Of a stretch of DNA of 64,000 bases, positions 41,371 through 50,397 are shown piece by piece (within the stretch, counting starts at the first letter, position 1; each line of letters starts with the position of its first letter). The stretch lies in assembly GCF_000242435.1 (NCBI RefSeq), contig NZ_JH591189.1, forward strand, positions 177,235 to 241,234. The letters are read 5' to 3'. The DNA is from Dialister succinatiphilus YIT 11850 (GTDB taxonomy: Bacteria; Bacillota; Negativicutes; Veillonellales; Dialisteraceae). A program made the position numbers and the translations under genes. Under the pieces are notes generated by a model. The model was given only the letters and a program-made list of their open reading frames with translations, searched no databases and was not told where the DNA came from.

Positions 41371-41711
41371 GTTTTCAGGAATATTTTATAGGAGGCAGGA
41401 ATTTGACCATAAAGTTGTGAATACCTTACTGAAATAAAAGACATAAATTTCTGGGTCATGTTTATCTTGCATAGGCGTGCAGATAGATATATACTTCTTA
41501 GCTTTTGATGTAGAAGTGATAAAATATACAAGTGCGTTTAAAAGAAAATTCGATAAAAATTCAACGAATAGTACTGGAAATTATATTGAAATAGCCAACA
41601 TAGGTGAAACTGGAATAAGAAAAGCACCGATAAAATCAATAACTTTGCTTTTAACAACATTTCCAATTAAAGAACTGAAATAATTGCGGCTCTTCTAAGA
41701 ACTAAGAAAAG

Positions 41712-41742
41712 ATGGGACTCTCTCGGGAGCCCCATTTTTTTA
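41712..41742 (+). terminator. Terminator-like stem
   Basis: ATGGG-ACTC...GGAG-C-CCCAT followed by seven T; no convincing gene ends directly before it. Confidence 0.6.
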
Positions 41743-42014
41743 TGCTCCAAAAGTTTGGCACCCTGCCAAAGATGAGAAAAAAGTCTTTCGGCTCCAGCCG
41801 GAGATGGCTCGGGAAAGCACCGACTCTGTGTTTGAAAAAATAGGGAGTTTTGTATCAGATAAAGATGGATATTAAATAAAAATTAGGAATGTATGAATTA
41901 AAGGGACAACTTTCGATGCGTGGAAGTTTCAAAGCCTTGCATATCCATGGGAAAGGCGGCTAATTTTCTAGTTTCCTTGCTCCCTGAGCGAAGCGATGCA
42001 CAGCGAACATGATT

Positions 42015-42160
42015 TGCACTATGCGAACTGGATTTGTAAGGGAGCATCAGCGACCTGAAAATCCAGTGAGTCAGTGACAGCAGTGGATGCACTATGCGAA
42101 CTGGATTTGTAAGGGAGCATCAGCGACCTGAAAATCCAGTGAGTCAGTGACAGCAGAGGA
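42015..42160 (+). repeat. Two 73-bp tandem repeats
   Basis: Copies at 42015-42087 and 42088-42160 begin TGCACTATGCGAACTGGA and are identical except for the last few bases. Confidence 0.9.
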
Positions 42161-42265
42161 TGAAGGAGCGCCAGCGACGAACAAATCATAGTGAGTCGTT
42201 TCCCCTGTGGGGACACAACCCTTCTACACAACCTGTGGTGCCAGCCGCGCCCCTTTTTATAATCT

Positions 42266-42886
42266 GCGGCGAAGCCGCCACCAGCACCCTCTGAACCCTC
42301 TGAATCCTCTGAACCCTTTGAACCCTTTGAACCCTCTGAACCCTTTGAACCCTCTGAACCCTCTGAACCCTCACACCGAAGGTGTGTCCAAAGGTAAGAA
42401 ACAAAAATGACACAGGCCGCCGATTGGCGGTCAGGACCGCGGTAGAGCATCCTATCGGTGCTCTGCCCCGTACACCCTTTTCCGCTTCGCGGGACTTCCC
42501 CTCAAGGGGAAACGAGAAGTATGGAGAGGAAAAACAGAGAGGCATATATTTCATGTACCATTCCGCAGTTCCCCCCTTTGGTGGTGAACGCAGTGAGTCA
42601 ATCACCAGAATGCGTATCATGCCATATGACACAGAAAGTCAATTCCCGTAACGCTGACTTTATATTCATCGTCCAGGGGGCGATACCACAACCCTCAGCG
42701 CCGCAGGCGCTGTCGCCCCCTGAGTGGAAGCGACGCAACCCTTTTACACAACCTGCGGCGCCAGCCGCGCCCCCCCTTTTTAAATCTGCGGCGAAAGCCG
42801 CCACCACAACCCTCGGCCTGAAAGGCCGTCAAACTTAAGAACCTTCGGGACGAAGTCCCGTCAACCCTCACGCCGAAGGCGTGTCC
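42266..42886. repeat. Cluster of short palindromes with GAA-type loops
   Basis: Examples: GCGGC-GAA-GCCGC at 42266-42278, CACACC-GAA-GGTGTG at 42372-42386, AGCGCC-GCA-GGCGCT near 42698, CGGCC-TGAAA-GGCCG and CGGGAC-GAA-GTCCCG and CACGCC-GAA-GGCGTG between 42810 and 42886. Linkers such as CAACCCTC and TTAAGAACC join them. A related block is at 49,690-49,820. Confidence 0.8.
42287..42367 (+). repeat. Nine 9-bp tandem repeats (CCCTYTGAA)
   Basis: Nine consecutive units CCCTCTGAA or CCCTTTGAA (one starts with T), total 81 bp. The same nonamer recurs near 46570-46600 and singly near 49793. Confidence 0.9.
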
Positions 42887-42960
42887 TTTCCTATAAGCCC
42901 TTATCCCCTCATTGTGATACAATAAAACAAAAACCTTTTTCAATGATTTCAGGAGGGACC

Positions 42961-45900
42961 ATGGATCCATTCGTTCATCTTCATGTGCATACAGAATACA
43001 GCTTGTTTGATGGCACCTGCCGCATTAAGGAACTGGTGTCCCATGTGAAGGATATGGGGCAGACGGCTCTGGCCATTACGGACCATGGGGTCATGTATGG
43101 GGCGGTGTATCTATACAAGGAATGCATGGCCCAGGGAATCAAGCCCATCATTGGCTGCGAGGTCTATGTGACCCGGGGAAGCCGGTTTGAGAAGCGGGCA
43201 GGGGGAGAGAAGGAGAAGCTGGCTCATCTGATTCTTCTGGCGGAGAATAATGAGGGCTATCAGAACCTCATCAAAATCTGCTCCAAATCCTGGACGGAGG
43301 GGTATTATTTCAAACCCCGGGCGGACCATGAGCTGCTGCAAAAGTACCATAAAGGCCTCATTGCCCTGTCGGCCTGCGTAGGCGGCGAGTTGCCCCAGGC
43401 CATTCTGAACCATGATATGGAGAAGGCCCGGAAGGTGATCCAGTTCTATATAGATACTTTCGGGAAGGACAATTATTTCATCGAGCTCCAGAATCACGGT
43501 CTTCCGGAAGAAGCGGCGGTGCGTCCGGTGCTGGCATCGCTGGCCAGGGAGTATGGCCTTGGTCTGGTGGCCACCAACGATTTCCACTACACCAGGAAGG
43601 AAGATGCAGGGAGTCAGGAAATCAAGCTCTGTATTTCTACAGGAAAAACGCTAGATGATCCCTACCATTTCCATTTTGCCAATAATGAGTTCTACTGCAA
43701 GAGCGGGGCAGAAATGGAAGCCATTCTGGGAGAGTATCCCGGTGCCATTGAGAATACGAAGAAGATTGCGGACCGCTGTCATGTGACCCTGACCTTCGGG
43801 GACCATAAGCTGCCCTCTTTTGACGTGCCTGAGGGGGAGACGTCCACCACCTATCTTCGAAAGCTCTGCGAGAAGGCGCTGCCGGAGCGGTATCCCCATC
43901 CTTCGGGAAAGGAGAAGGAAAGGCTGGACTATGAGCTGGGAGTCATCGAGCACATGGGCTTTTCTGACTATTTCCTCATCGTCATGGATTTCATCCATTA
44001 TGCCAAGTCCCATGGCATCCCCATCGGTCCGGGCCGCGGCAGTGCGGCAGGAAGCATTGTGGCCTATCTCCTTCATATTACGGAAATCGATCCGCTCCGT
44101 TTTGACCTTCTCTTCGAACGTTTCTTGAACCCCGAGCGTGTGTCCATGCCGGATATTGATACGGACCTCTGCTACCGGCGGCGGGGAGAGGTCATTGATT
44201 ACTTGGCCCGGAAGTACGGCAAGGACCAGGTGGCCCAGATCATTACCTTCGGCACCCTGGCGGCGAGAGCGGTCATCCGGGATGTGGGCCGTGTCACCAA
44301 TATGCCTCTTCGGGATGTGGATAAGATCGCCAAAATGGTGCCTTCCGGTCCCGGTGTGACACTGAAAAAGACCCTGGAGGGCTCCCGGGAATTCAAAGAG
44401 CTTTATGAATCCAATCCCCAGGTGCACAGTCTCATCGACCACTGTCTGGACCTGGAAGGGCTGTCAAGAAATTCCGGCACCCATGCAGCAGGCGTAGTGA
44501 TCTGTTCAAAGCCTGTAGACGACTATGTGCCTATCCAGCTCACCCAGGACAATTTCATCCAGACCCAGTACGAAAAGGATCAGGTGGAACAGCTGGGACT
44601 TCTGAAGATGGACCTTCTGGGGCTCCGAAATCTGACGGTCATCCATGATGCCCTGGAAATGATAGAGAAAAACCGGGGCATCCATCTGGATATCAACAGT
44701 ATTCCCACGGAAGATGAGGAAACCTGCCGCATGCTCTGCGAGGGAGACACCATCGGTGTGTTCCAGTCTGAATCCTCCGGCTTCACGTCCCTTCTCATGA
44801 AGCTTCACCCGGACCGGTTCGAGGACCTGATCCCCATGGTGGCCCTCTACCGGCCGGGGCCTCTGGGAAGCGGCATGGCGGAAGATTTCATCAAGAGAAA
44901 GCATGGGGAAATCCCGGTGGAGTATCCTCATCCCTCATTGGAACCGATTCTGAAGGAAACCTACGGCGTCATCCTCTACCAGGAACAGGTCATGCAGATT
45001 GCCTCTGTCATGGGTGGATTCAGCCTGGGCCAGGCCGATATGCTGCGCCGCGCCATGGGCCACAAGGAGCCGGAAATCCTGCAGAAGAACAGGGATACCT
45101 TCCTCGAAGGGGCCCTGAAGAACGGGGTGGATGAGAAGACGGCCAACTATGTCTTTGACCTCATGGTCCACTTTGCAGGCTACGGCTTCAATAAATCCCA
45201 CAGTGTGTGCTATGGCTGGATTGCCTGGCAGACGGCGTACCTGAAGGCCCATTTCCGGCCGGAATTCATGGCGGCCATGATGACCTGCTATATCGGCGAC
45301 CGGGAGAAGGTGAGCCGTTATATTTCCGATACCAAAAGGGCGGGGGTGGAAATCGCCGCTCCCGATGTGAACCTTTCGGAAGCCTATTTCTCCGTTAAGG
45401 GAAATAAAATCCTCTTCGGACTGGACGGCATCCAGAATGTAGGGGAAAATGCAGTAAATGGCATCATTGAGGCCAGAAGGAAGGGAGGCCCCTTCAGGGA
45501 TATCAGCGACTTTCTGGAACGGGTGGACAGCCGGGGGCTGAACAGCCGGGCCTGCGAAAGCCTCATCCGCTGCGGCGCCCTGGACTCCCTGGGCCGCAAC
45601 CGCTCCCAGCTGCTGGCGGTGCTGCCGGAGGCCATGAGCAATGCCCAGTCTGTGAGGGAAGACCGGGAATCGGGACAGGTGAGCCTTTTCGGCGACATGG
45701 ACAGCGCGAAAACTATCATCTATCCGCCCCTTCCGGATATTCCGCAGAATGAAAAAATCGAATGGGAAAGAAAGCTTCTGGGCTTCTATGTCAGCGGCCA
45801 TCCCCTGGATGCTTACAAAAAGCAGATGGCCCAGTGCATTCCTATTTACAAATTGAATTCAGAAAGTGCCAAATATGATGGAAAGGCAGTAACCGTAGGC

Positions 45901-46383
45901 GGCACGGTGACCCGGGTGAAGGGCACCATGACAAAGAAGGGGGCCCCCATGGGCTATGTGACCCTGGAGGACTACGATGGTGAACTGGAAGCGGTGGTGT
46001 TCCCTTCGGTATGGGAAAAGGCAAGGCCGGTGCTCACCGAAGATGCAGCGATATGCATCAGAGGCCGGGTACAGTCCAATGAAAGGGAAGTCAAAATCCT
46101 GGCGGACGAAATCATTCCCCTCTCCCTCTTCCATAAGACAGTGCGCCCGCCGGTATCAGCGGTCCATCTCTATGTGGATGAAAGGCATGAAAATAACATG
46201 GTCAGCGATGCCCTGGGCCGTATCCTTCTGAAATACCACGGGAACACGCCAGTATTCCTCCATATCCAGAGGACCCGTCAGGAAATCCGCATGGTGCCTA
46301 GGTTCTTCCTGGACTTTTCAGAAGAAGCGGAAGAAGCGCTGAAGGGCCTTCTGGGCAATGCCTGCGTGGAAGGACGGAAGTGA
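42961..46383 (+). CDS. dnaE: DNA polymerase III alpha subunit (DnaE)
   Basis: Replicative polymerase subunit of 1140 residues from ATG 42961 (AGGAGGG just upstream). N-terminal PHP domain (LHVHTEYSLFDGTCRI, TDHGVMYGAVYLYK, FHYTRKEDAG), polymerase core with GPGRGSAAGSIVAYLL and the catalytic PDIDTD (D398 and D400, with the third Asp in KMDLLGLRNL), helix-hairpin-helix region (GIQNVGENAVNGI) and an OB fold (VTVGGTVTRVKGTMTKKG). This is the DnaE1 type. The motif reads PDIDTDLC where many relatives have PDIDIDFC; the acidic residues are kept. Single gene, preceded by the repeat region and followed by 340 bp without a gene. A TACAAT near 42916 is a possible -10. Confidence 0.97.
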   Translation: MDPFVHLHVHTEYSLFDGTCRIKELVSHVKDMGQTALAITDHGVMYGAVYLYKECMAQGIKPIIGCEVYVTRGSRFEKRAGGEKEKLAHLILLAENNEGYQNLIKICSKSWTEGYYFKPRADHELLQKYHKGLIALSACVGGELPQAILNHDMEKARKVIQFYIDTFGKDNYFIELQNHGLPEEAAVRPVLASLAREYGLGLVATNDFHYTRKEDAGSQEIKLCISTGKTLDDPYHFHFANNEFYCKSGAEMEAILGEYPGAIENTKKIADRCHVTLTFGDHKLPSFDVPEGETSTTYLRKLCEKALPERYPHPSGKEKERLDYELGVIEHMGFSDYFLIVMDFIHYAKSHGIPIGPGRGSAAGSIVAYLLHITEIDPLRFDLLFERFLNPERVSMPDIDTDLCYRRRGEVIDYLARKYGKDQVAQIITFGTLAARAVIRDVGRVTNMPLRDVDKIAKMVPSGPGVTLKKTLEGSREFKELYESNPQVHSLIDHCLDLEGLSRNSGTHAAGVVICSKPVDDYVPIQLTQDNFIQTQYEKDQVEQLGLLKMDLLGLRNLTVIHDALEMIEKNRGIHLDINSIPTEDEETCRMLCEGDTIGVFQSESSGFTSLLMKLHPDRFEDLIPMVALYRPGPLGSGMAEDFIKRKHGEIPVEYPHPSLEPILKETYGVILYQEQVMQIASVMGGFSLGQADMLRRAMGHKEPEILQKNRDTFLEGALKNGVDEKTANYVFDLMVHFAGYGFNKSHSVCYGWIAWQTAYLKAHFRPEFMAAMMTCYIGDREKVSRYISDTKRAGVEIAAPDVNLSEAYFSVKGNKILFGLDGIQNVGENAVNGIIEARRKGGPFRDISDFLERVDSRGLNSRACESLIRCGALDSLGRNRSQLLAVLPEAMSNAQSVREDRESGQVSLFGDMDSAKTIIYPPLPDIPQNEKIEWERKLLGFYVSGHPLDAYKKQMAQCIPIYKLNSESAKYDGKAVTVGGTVTRVKGTMTKKGAPMGYVTLEDYDGELEAVVFPSVWEKARPVLTEDAAICIRGRVQSNEREVKILADEIIPLSLFHKTVRPPVSAVHLYVDERHENNMVSDALGRILLKYHGNTPVFLHIQRTRQEIRMVPRFFLDFSEEAEEALKGLLGNACVEGRK

Positions 46384-46723
46384 GAAAGGGGCCGTCGTAC
46401 AAAGGAATTCGGAACACTATTCCCGGAATCAGGCGGGTTCAGGCGCCTTTTGGACGCCCCGGTTCTATGGGTCATGTGCTGATGCACTGACCGATGGGTT
46501 CAGCCCACAGAGCGGGCTGGTTCATGGAAGTTATAAAGAATCGCTGCCAAAGGCGGCGATTCCACACCCGCTGAACCTTCTGAACCCTCTGAACCTTTTG
46601 AACCTCGGCCGCAAAGCGGCCGTACATAAATAAGTATGCCGCGGAAGCTTTTCATATGATATACTAAAATAGATAAAATCTTCTAAAGAAGGAAACCTTG
46701 GAGTTGTTGCAAAGGGGGTTATT
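46384..46723. other. Intergenic repeats between dnaE and etfB
   Basis: 340 bp with no gene. Contains stems TCGCTGCC-AAA-GGCGGCGA (about 46541-46559) and CGGCCGC-AAA-GCGGCCG (about 46606-46622), with three to four 9-bp units of the CTGAACCYT type between them, and a probable etfB -10 (TATACT) near 46662. Confidence 0.65.
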
Positions 46724-47515
46724 ATGAAGTTTCTGGTTTGCGTGAAACAGGTGGTGGATACTTCCCAGATGGAAGTGGATCCGGCTACCGGCAGATTGAA
46801 AAGAAATAATGCAAACAGTATTCTGAATCCCATGGACCGGAATGCGCTGGAGGCAGCGCTGAGTCTTCGGGACCAGACCGGCGGCAGGGTGACTGTGATT
46901 TCCATGGGGCCGCCCCAGGCGGCAGCGGTGCTGAAGGAAGCCATTTCCATGGGAGCCGATGAGGCGTACCTGGTGACGGATCGGGCCTTTGGCGGTGCCG
47001 ATACCCTGGCTACCAGCTATACCCTGGCCAGTGCCATCCGGAAAATCGGCAGCTTTGACCTGATTTTCTGCGGCATGGAATCCATCGACAGCAATACCGC
47101 CCAGATCGGGCCGGAAATCGCAGCGACCCTGGGGATTTCCGATGTGAGCGCTGCCATTGGCCTTTCCTATGAAAAAGAAGGCTATGTACAGGTGGAGCGG
47201 CAGTTTGGCGATGACCTGGAAGTGCTGGACATGAAGCTTCCGGGTGTCGTTACCTGCACCGGCGAGCTGAATAAGCCCCGCTATCCCAGCATTAAAGGCA
47301 TCCTGAAGAAGGATGAAGTGGAAATCCATAATCTCACGGCAGCAGACCTTCCGGTGGATGCCGGCCGTATCGGCATGAAAGGGTCTCCTACCCAGGTGCG
47401 GCAGGTGCGGCCTGTGGTGCCGCCTAAGAAGGAAAATCTCCGTATTGAAGGAAAGCCGGCGGCAGAGGCAGTGGAAGAATTGTTTGGCGCCATGCGGAAG
47501 CTGAATCTGGTATAG
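46724..47515 (+). CDS. etfB: Electron transfer flavoprotein beta subunit
   Basis: 263 residues, typical for EtfB. MKFLVCVKQVVDTSQMEVDP start, SILNPMDRNALEAALSLRDQ, FGGADTLATSYTLASAIRK, and the signature GMESIDSNTAQIGPEIA followed by KLPGVVTC, which forms the subunit interface and AMP/FAD site. AAAGGGGG precedes the ATG. The next gene, etfA, follows directly. EtfAB carries electrons between acyl-CoA dehydrogenases or other flavoenzymes and the quinone pool or, in anaerobes, takes part in bifurcation; no acyl-CoA dehydrogenase is adjacent, so the partner is unknown. Confidence 0.95.
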   Translation: MKFLVCVKQVVDTSQMEVDPATGRLKRNNANSILNPMDRNALEAALSLRDQTGGRVTVISMGPPQAAAVLKEAISMGADEAYLVTDRAFGGADTLATSYTLASAIRKIGSFDLIFCGMESIDSNTAQIGPEIAATLGISDVSAAIGLSYEKEGYVQVERQFGDDLEVLDMKLPGVVTCTGELNKPRYPSIKGILKKDEVEIHNLTAADLPVDAGRIGMKGSPTQVRQVRPVVPPKKENLRIEGKPAAEAVEELFGAMRKLNLV

Positions 47516-47525
47516 GAGGGCAATG

Positions 47526-48539
47526 ATGGATTTTTCTACATATAAAGGAATTTATGTAATTGGTGCTCTCGTAAACGGCGGGATTCAGAAAGTGACGGGG
47601 GAACTGGTCGGAGAAGCCCGCCTTCTGGCTGATGAGCTGGGCGAGACGGTGCATGTGGTGCTCGTAGGTGGAACACTGAAGGATGACCCGGCATCCCTGA
47701 TTCCCCTGGGAGCGGACAAGGTCTATGTGCTCACTCATAAGCTCCTTTCCCATTATGACGGGAAAGCTTATCAGAAGGTACTGGCTTCGTTTCTGAAAGA
47801 CCGCAAGCCGGACACCATTATTTTTGCAGCCACTTCTTTTGGAAGAGACCTGGCGCCCCGGCTGGCGGCAGAGCTGGTATGCGGTGTCACCGCCGATGTG
47901 ACGGAGCTTTCGGCAGATAAGGAAAAAAGGCTGGTGATCTGGTCCCGCCCTGCCATGGACGGCAACATTATGGCCGACATTGTAAGTCCTCTTTTCCGGC
48001 CTCAGGTAGGCACTGTGCGGCCGGGGATTTTCAAATATCCCAAGGCCGATGAGTCCCGCCAGGGCACGGTGGAAGAAGTGCCGGTGACCCTTGATGAAGA
48101 GGATCTGGGCACTGTTTTGAAATCCATCATCCAGGGCGAAAAGGATGAAAATCCTGTGGAAACGGCCAAAGTCATTGTGGCAGGAGGCCGCGGTTTCCAC
48201 AGCCGGGAGGAATGGGAAATGGTTCATGAACTGGCGGACCTTCTGGGCGCTGCCGTAGGCTGCAGCCGCCCCATTTCCGAATTGGGCTGGGAACCTCACA
48301 GCCGTCAGATCGGACAGACCGGCAAAGGCGTGTCTCCCAAGGTGTACTTTGCCCTTGGCATTTCCGGCGCCATGCAGCATATGTGTGCTGTGAACGCGGA
48401 CATTGTCATTGCGGTGAACAGGGACCCCAAGGCGCCGATTATGGAAATGGCAGACTATGCGGTTGTGGCGGACCTGAAAGAATTTATGCCCCGACTCATA
48501 GAAAAATTGAAGACCTGGAAGGCAGAAAAACAGGCCTGA
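47526..48539 (+). CDS. etfA: Electron transfer flavoprotein alpha subunit
   Basis: 337 residues from ATG 47526 (AGGAGGG overlaps the etfB stop; ATG 47523 is too close to it). The C-terminal FAD domain is clear: VAGGRGFHSREEWEMVHELA, GAAVGCSRPISELGW, SRQIGQTGKGVSPKVYFALG, SGAMQHMCAVNADIVIAVNR. It has the standard EtfA length without the ferredoxin-type N-terminal extension found in some bifurcating forms. Pairs with EtfB in the cytoplasm. Confidence 0.95.
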   Translation: MDFSTYKGIYVIGALVNGGIQKVTGELVGEARLLADELGETVHVVLVGGTLKDDPASLIPLGADKVYVLTHKLLSHYDGKAYQKVLASFLKDRKPDTIIFAATSFGRDLAPRLAAELVCGVTADVTELSADKEKRLVIWSRPAMDGNIMADIVSPLFRPQVGTVRPGIFKYPKADESRQGTVEEVPVTLDEEDLGTVLKSIIQGEKDENPVETAKVIVAGGRGFHSREEWEMVHELADLLGAAVGCSRPISELGWEPHSRQIGQTGKGVSPKVYFALGISGAMQHMCAVNADIVIAVNRDPKAPIMEMADYAVVADLKEFMPRLIEKLKTWKAEKQA

Positions 48540-48613
48540 CAATGATATAATAAAATAGAAGTTCTCACCGGCAGGATTTCCTGCATTCCCATTTTACTTT
48601 GGAGGTGAATGGT

Positions 48614-49492
48614 ATGGCAGAAGCAAAAACTACCATCTACTACAATCACAATTTCTACTATGATTTCTCCAAAATCATCAGTGCCGACGACAGAGGCCTG
48701 CAGTTCGGCGACGGCTGCTACGAATGGATCCGGGTATTCCAGGGTCATCCCTTTGCCCTTTCCTACCATGTGGACCGTCTGTACCGCTCCATGCGCCTTC
48801 TGGGCATCCGCCCGGTGACGGCGCCTGATGAATTCACGGAAATCGTGGAAGTGGTTATCGAAGAAACAGGAGTTACAGAAGGATATGTGAAAATCATCGT
48901 CACCCGCGGCAGCGGCGACCACGATTTCACCATTCCTTCCCGGAATGCGCTCCGCCCCAATGTACTGGTCTATGCAAAGCCCATTAACCTGGACAGCATT
49001 GCCAAGGTGCAGGACGGCGTCAAGTGCATTACCATGAATGATGACCGCGGACATCACTGCGATATTCTCTCCCTGAACCAGCTGAACAATATGATGGCTC
49101 GGGCAGAAGCACAGAAAAAAGGCTGCTATGATGCCATCTTCATCAAAGACGGCCTTCTCACCGAAGCCAGCCATTCCAATGTGTGCATCGTCAAGGCCGG
49201 CGTCATCTGGACTCCCGCCAAGAATGAATTCATGATTCCCGGAATTACTCGCTCCCTGGTGCTCTCCCGCGTAGCTCCCACCGCCGGCGTCACCTCCATT
49301 GATGACGGCGCAGAACCGGTGCGTCTGGACAATATGATGGATGCGGAAGAAGTATTCCTCACCAACAGCCAGGACGGCATTGTGCCGGTCGTTGCCATCG
49401 ATGGCAAGCCCATCGGCGATGGCAAAGTGGGCACGGTGACAAGAAAGATTCAGGAACATTACCACCATCTCATGACCGATGGTTTGCCGTAA
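48614..49492 (+). CDS. Class IV aminotransferase homologue lacking the PLP lysine
   Basis: 292 residues from ATG 48614 (GGAGGTG upstream; the TTG at 48599 is part of the leader). Fold-type IV PLP family, closest in layout to D-amino-acid aminotransferases (ADDRGLQFGDGCYEWIRVF; YHVDRLYRSMRLLGI; LLTEASHSNVCIVKAG; IPGITRSLVLSRV). In that family the PLP-binding Lys lies in a DIKSLN motif; here the segment reads CDILSLNQLNN, with Leu152 (codon CTC at 49067-49069). Lys to Leu needs at least two base changes, so a sequencing error is unlikely. The protein may be non-catalytic, use another residue, or have a different role. TGATATAAT at 48543-48551 is a possible extended -10. Downstream terminator makes it a single gene. 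Confidence 0.85.
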   Translation: MAEAKTTIYYNHNFYYDFSKIISADDRGLQFGDGCYEWIRVFQGHPFALSYHVDRLYRSMRLLGIRPVTAPDEFTEIVEVVIEETGVTEGYVKIIVTRGSGDHDFTIPSRNALRPNVLVYAKPINLDSIAKVQDGVKCITMNDDRGHHCDILSLNQLNNMMARAEAQKKGCYDAIFIKDGLLTEASHSNVCIVKAGVIWTPAKNEFMIPGITRSLVLSRVAPTAGVTSIDDGAEPVRLDNMMDAEEVFLTNSQDGIVPVVAIDGKPIGDGKVGTVTRKIQEHYHHLMTDGLP

Positions 49493-49501
49493 CAGGCAGT
49501 T

Positions 49502-49549
49502 AAAAAAAGCTGAGAAAAAAGGTTCAATCATTTTTTCTCAGCTTTTTTT
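49502..49549 (+). terminator. Terminator after aminotransferase homologue
   Basis: 19-bp perfect arms (49502-49520, 49531-49549) with A-run and T-run at the edges, beginning 10 bp after the stop. Confidence 0.95.
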
Positions 49550-49899
49550 CGTGGGGAAAAATTAACCACCCTTGCATTCCCCAATGAGGGCCAAGGAAAC
49601 GCTTCCAAGCGGGCGCCCTATGAGGGAGCAGCTAAAAGGTTCTCCATGCATCAAAGCATGTGGTGACATGATAAAACTCATCGCCCCCTTTAAAAATTGC
49701 GGCGAAGCCGCCACCACAACCCTCGGCCTGAAAGGCCGTCAAACCTAAGAACCCTCCGGCCATAAGGCCGGTCCATCTTAAGAACCTTCCCCTCTGAACC
49801 CTCACACCGAAGGTGTGTCTCCATCTCTGCCTCCCTTTGAAACTATGGTATAATATAACAGTCAAGAACAAACTTTTCAGCCATGAAACAGGAGGAACT
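49550..49899. other. Repeat block and promoter upstream of ruvC
   Basis: 350 bp without a gene. 49,690-49,820 repeats the hairpin cluster seen before dnaE: GCGGC-GAA-GCCGC, CGGCC-TGAAA-GGCCG, CCGGCC-ATAA-GGCCGG, CACACC-GAA-GGTGTG, with TAAGAACC linkers and one CCCTCTGAA unit. An extended -10 TGGTATAAT lies at 49846-49854. Confidence 0.7.
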
Positions 49900-50397
49900 A
49901 TGCGGGTACTAGGCATTGACCCGGGCACCGGACGGTGCGGGTTCGGTGTGGTGGACAAGGTGGGCACGTCCATTACGCCGGTGAATTACGGGGTCATCGA
50001 GACCTACAAGGACCAGAGCGACCTGGAGCGGCTGAATATTGTATATGAAGGCATATGTGAGCTCATTGCCGCTTATCGTCCCCAGTTCATGGGGGTGGAG
50101 ACACTGTATTTCAATACGAATATTACCACCGGCATCAAGGTGGCCCAGGCCAGAGGCGTCATCCTTCTGGCGGGGTATCGGCAGAATATTCCTATCGTGC
50201 CGGTGACACCGCTGCAGGTGAAGCAGCAGATGACCGGCTATGGCCGGGCCGGAAAGAAACAGGTCATTGAAATGGTGAAGCGGCTTATGGGCATCCATAA
50301 GAACATTGATCCCGATGATGCAGCCGATGCACTGGCTATCGGTCTCACTGCCGCCTACCATGTGGAACATCGTCAGTTGTATGGGGGAATGAAATGA
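49900..50397 (+). CDS. ruvC: Holliday junction resolvase RuvC
   Basis: 165 residues from ATG 49900 (AGGAGGAACT upstream). RNase H-like fold: GIDPGTGRCGFG with the first catalytic Asp (D7), MGVETLYF with Glu, TPLQVKQQMTGYGRAGKKQV, and DPDDAADALAIGL with the last two Asp. Cleaves Holliday junctions after branch migration by RuvAB. Overlaps ruvA by 4 bp (ATGA). Confidence 0.97.
   Translation: MRVLGIDPGTGRCGFGVVDKVGTSITPVNYGVIETYKDQSDLERLNIVYEGICELIAAYRPQFMGVETLYFNTNITTGIKVAQARGVILLAGYRQNIPIVPVTPLQVKQQMTGYGRAGKKQVIEMVKRLMGIHKNIDPDDAADALAIGLTAAYHVEHRQLYGGMK

Larger units (their letters stand above)
41371..42942. other. Repeat-rich intergenic region upstream of dnaE
   Basis: About 1.6 kb without a supported gene. 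From left: AT-rich sequence with a doubtful 68-codon frame, a terminator-like stem (41712-41742), two 73-bp tandem repeats, nine 9-bp repeats, then many short hairpins with GAA or similar loops between 42,266 and 42,886. Frames crossing it translate into low-complexity repeats, not proteins. Confidence 0.7.

Noticed and set aside
41477..41683. 68-codon frame in the AT-rich gap before dnaE
   Set aside because: No ribosome site, no recognisable domain, lies in a region of repeats and decayed sequence.
42287..42367. CRISPR-like array
   Set aside because: Units are 9 bp with no spacers; a simple tandem repeat, and no cas genes are present.
42186..42632. Frame encoding repeated VQR and similar units
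   Set aside because: Direct read-through of the 9-bp tandem repeats; low complexity and no start signal.
47424..48542. 372-codon minus-strand frame
   Set aside because: Antisense of etfA; no initiation signal or recognisable domain.
49067..49069. Sequencing error hiding the PLP lysine
   Set aside because: CTC differs from AAA or AAG at two or three positions and the frame is intact, so a single base error cannot explain it.
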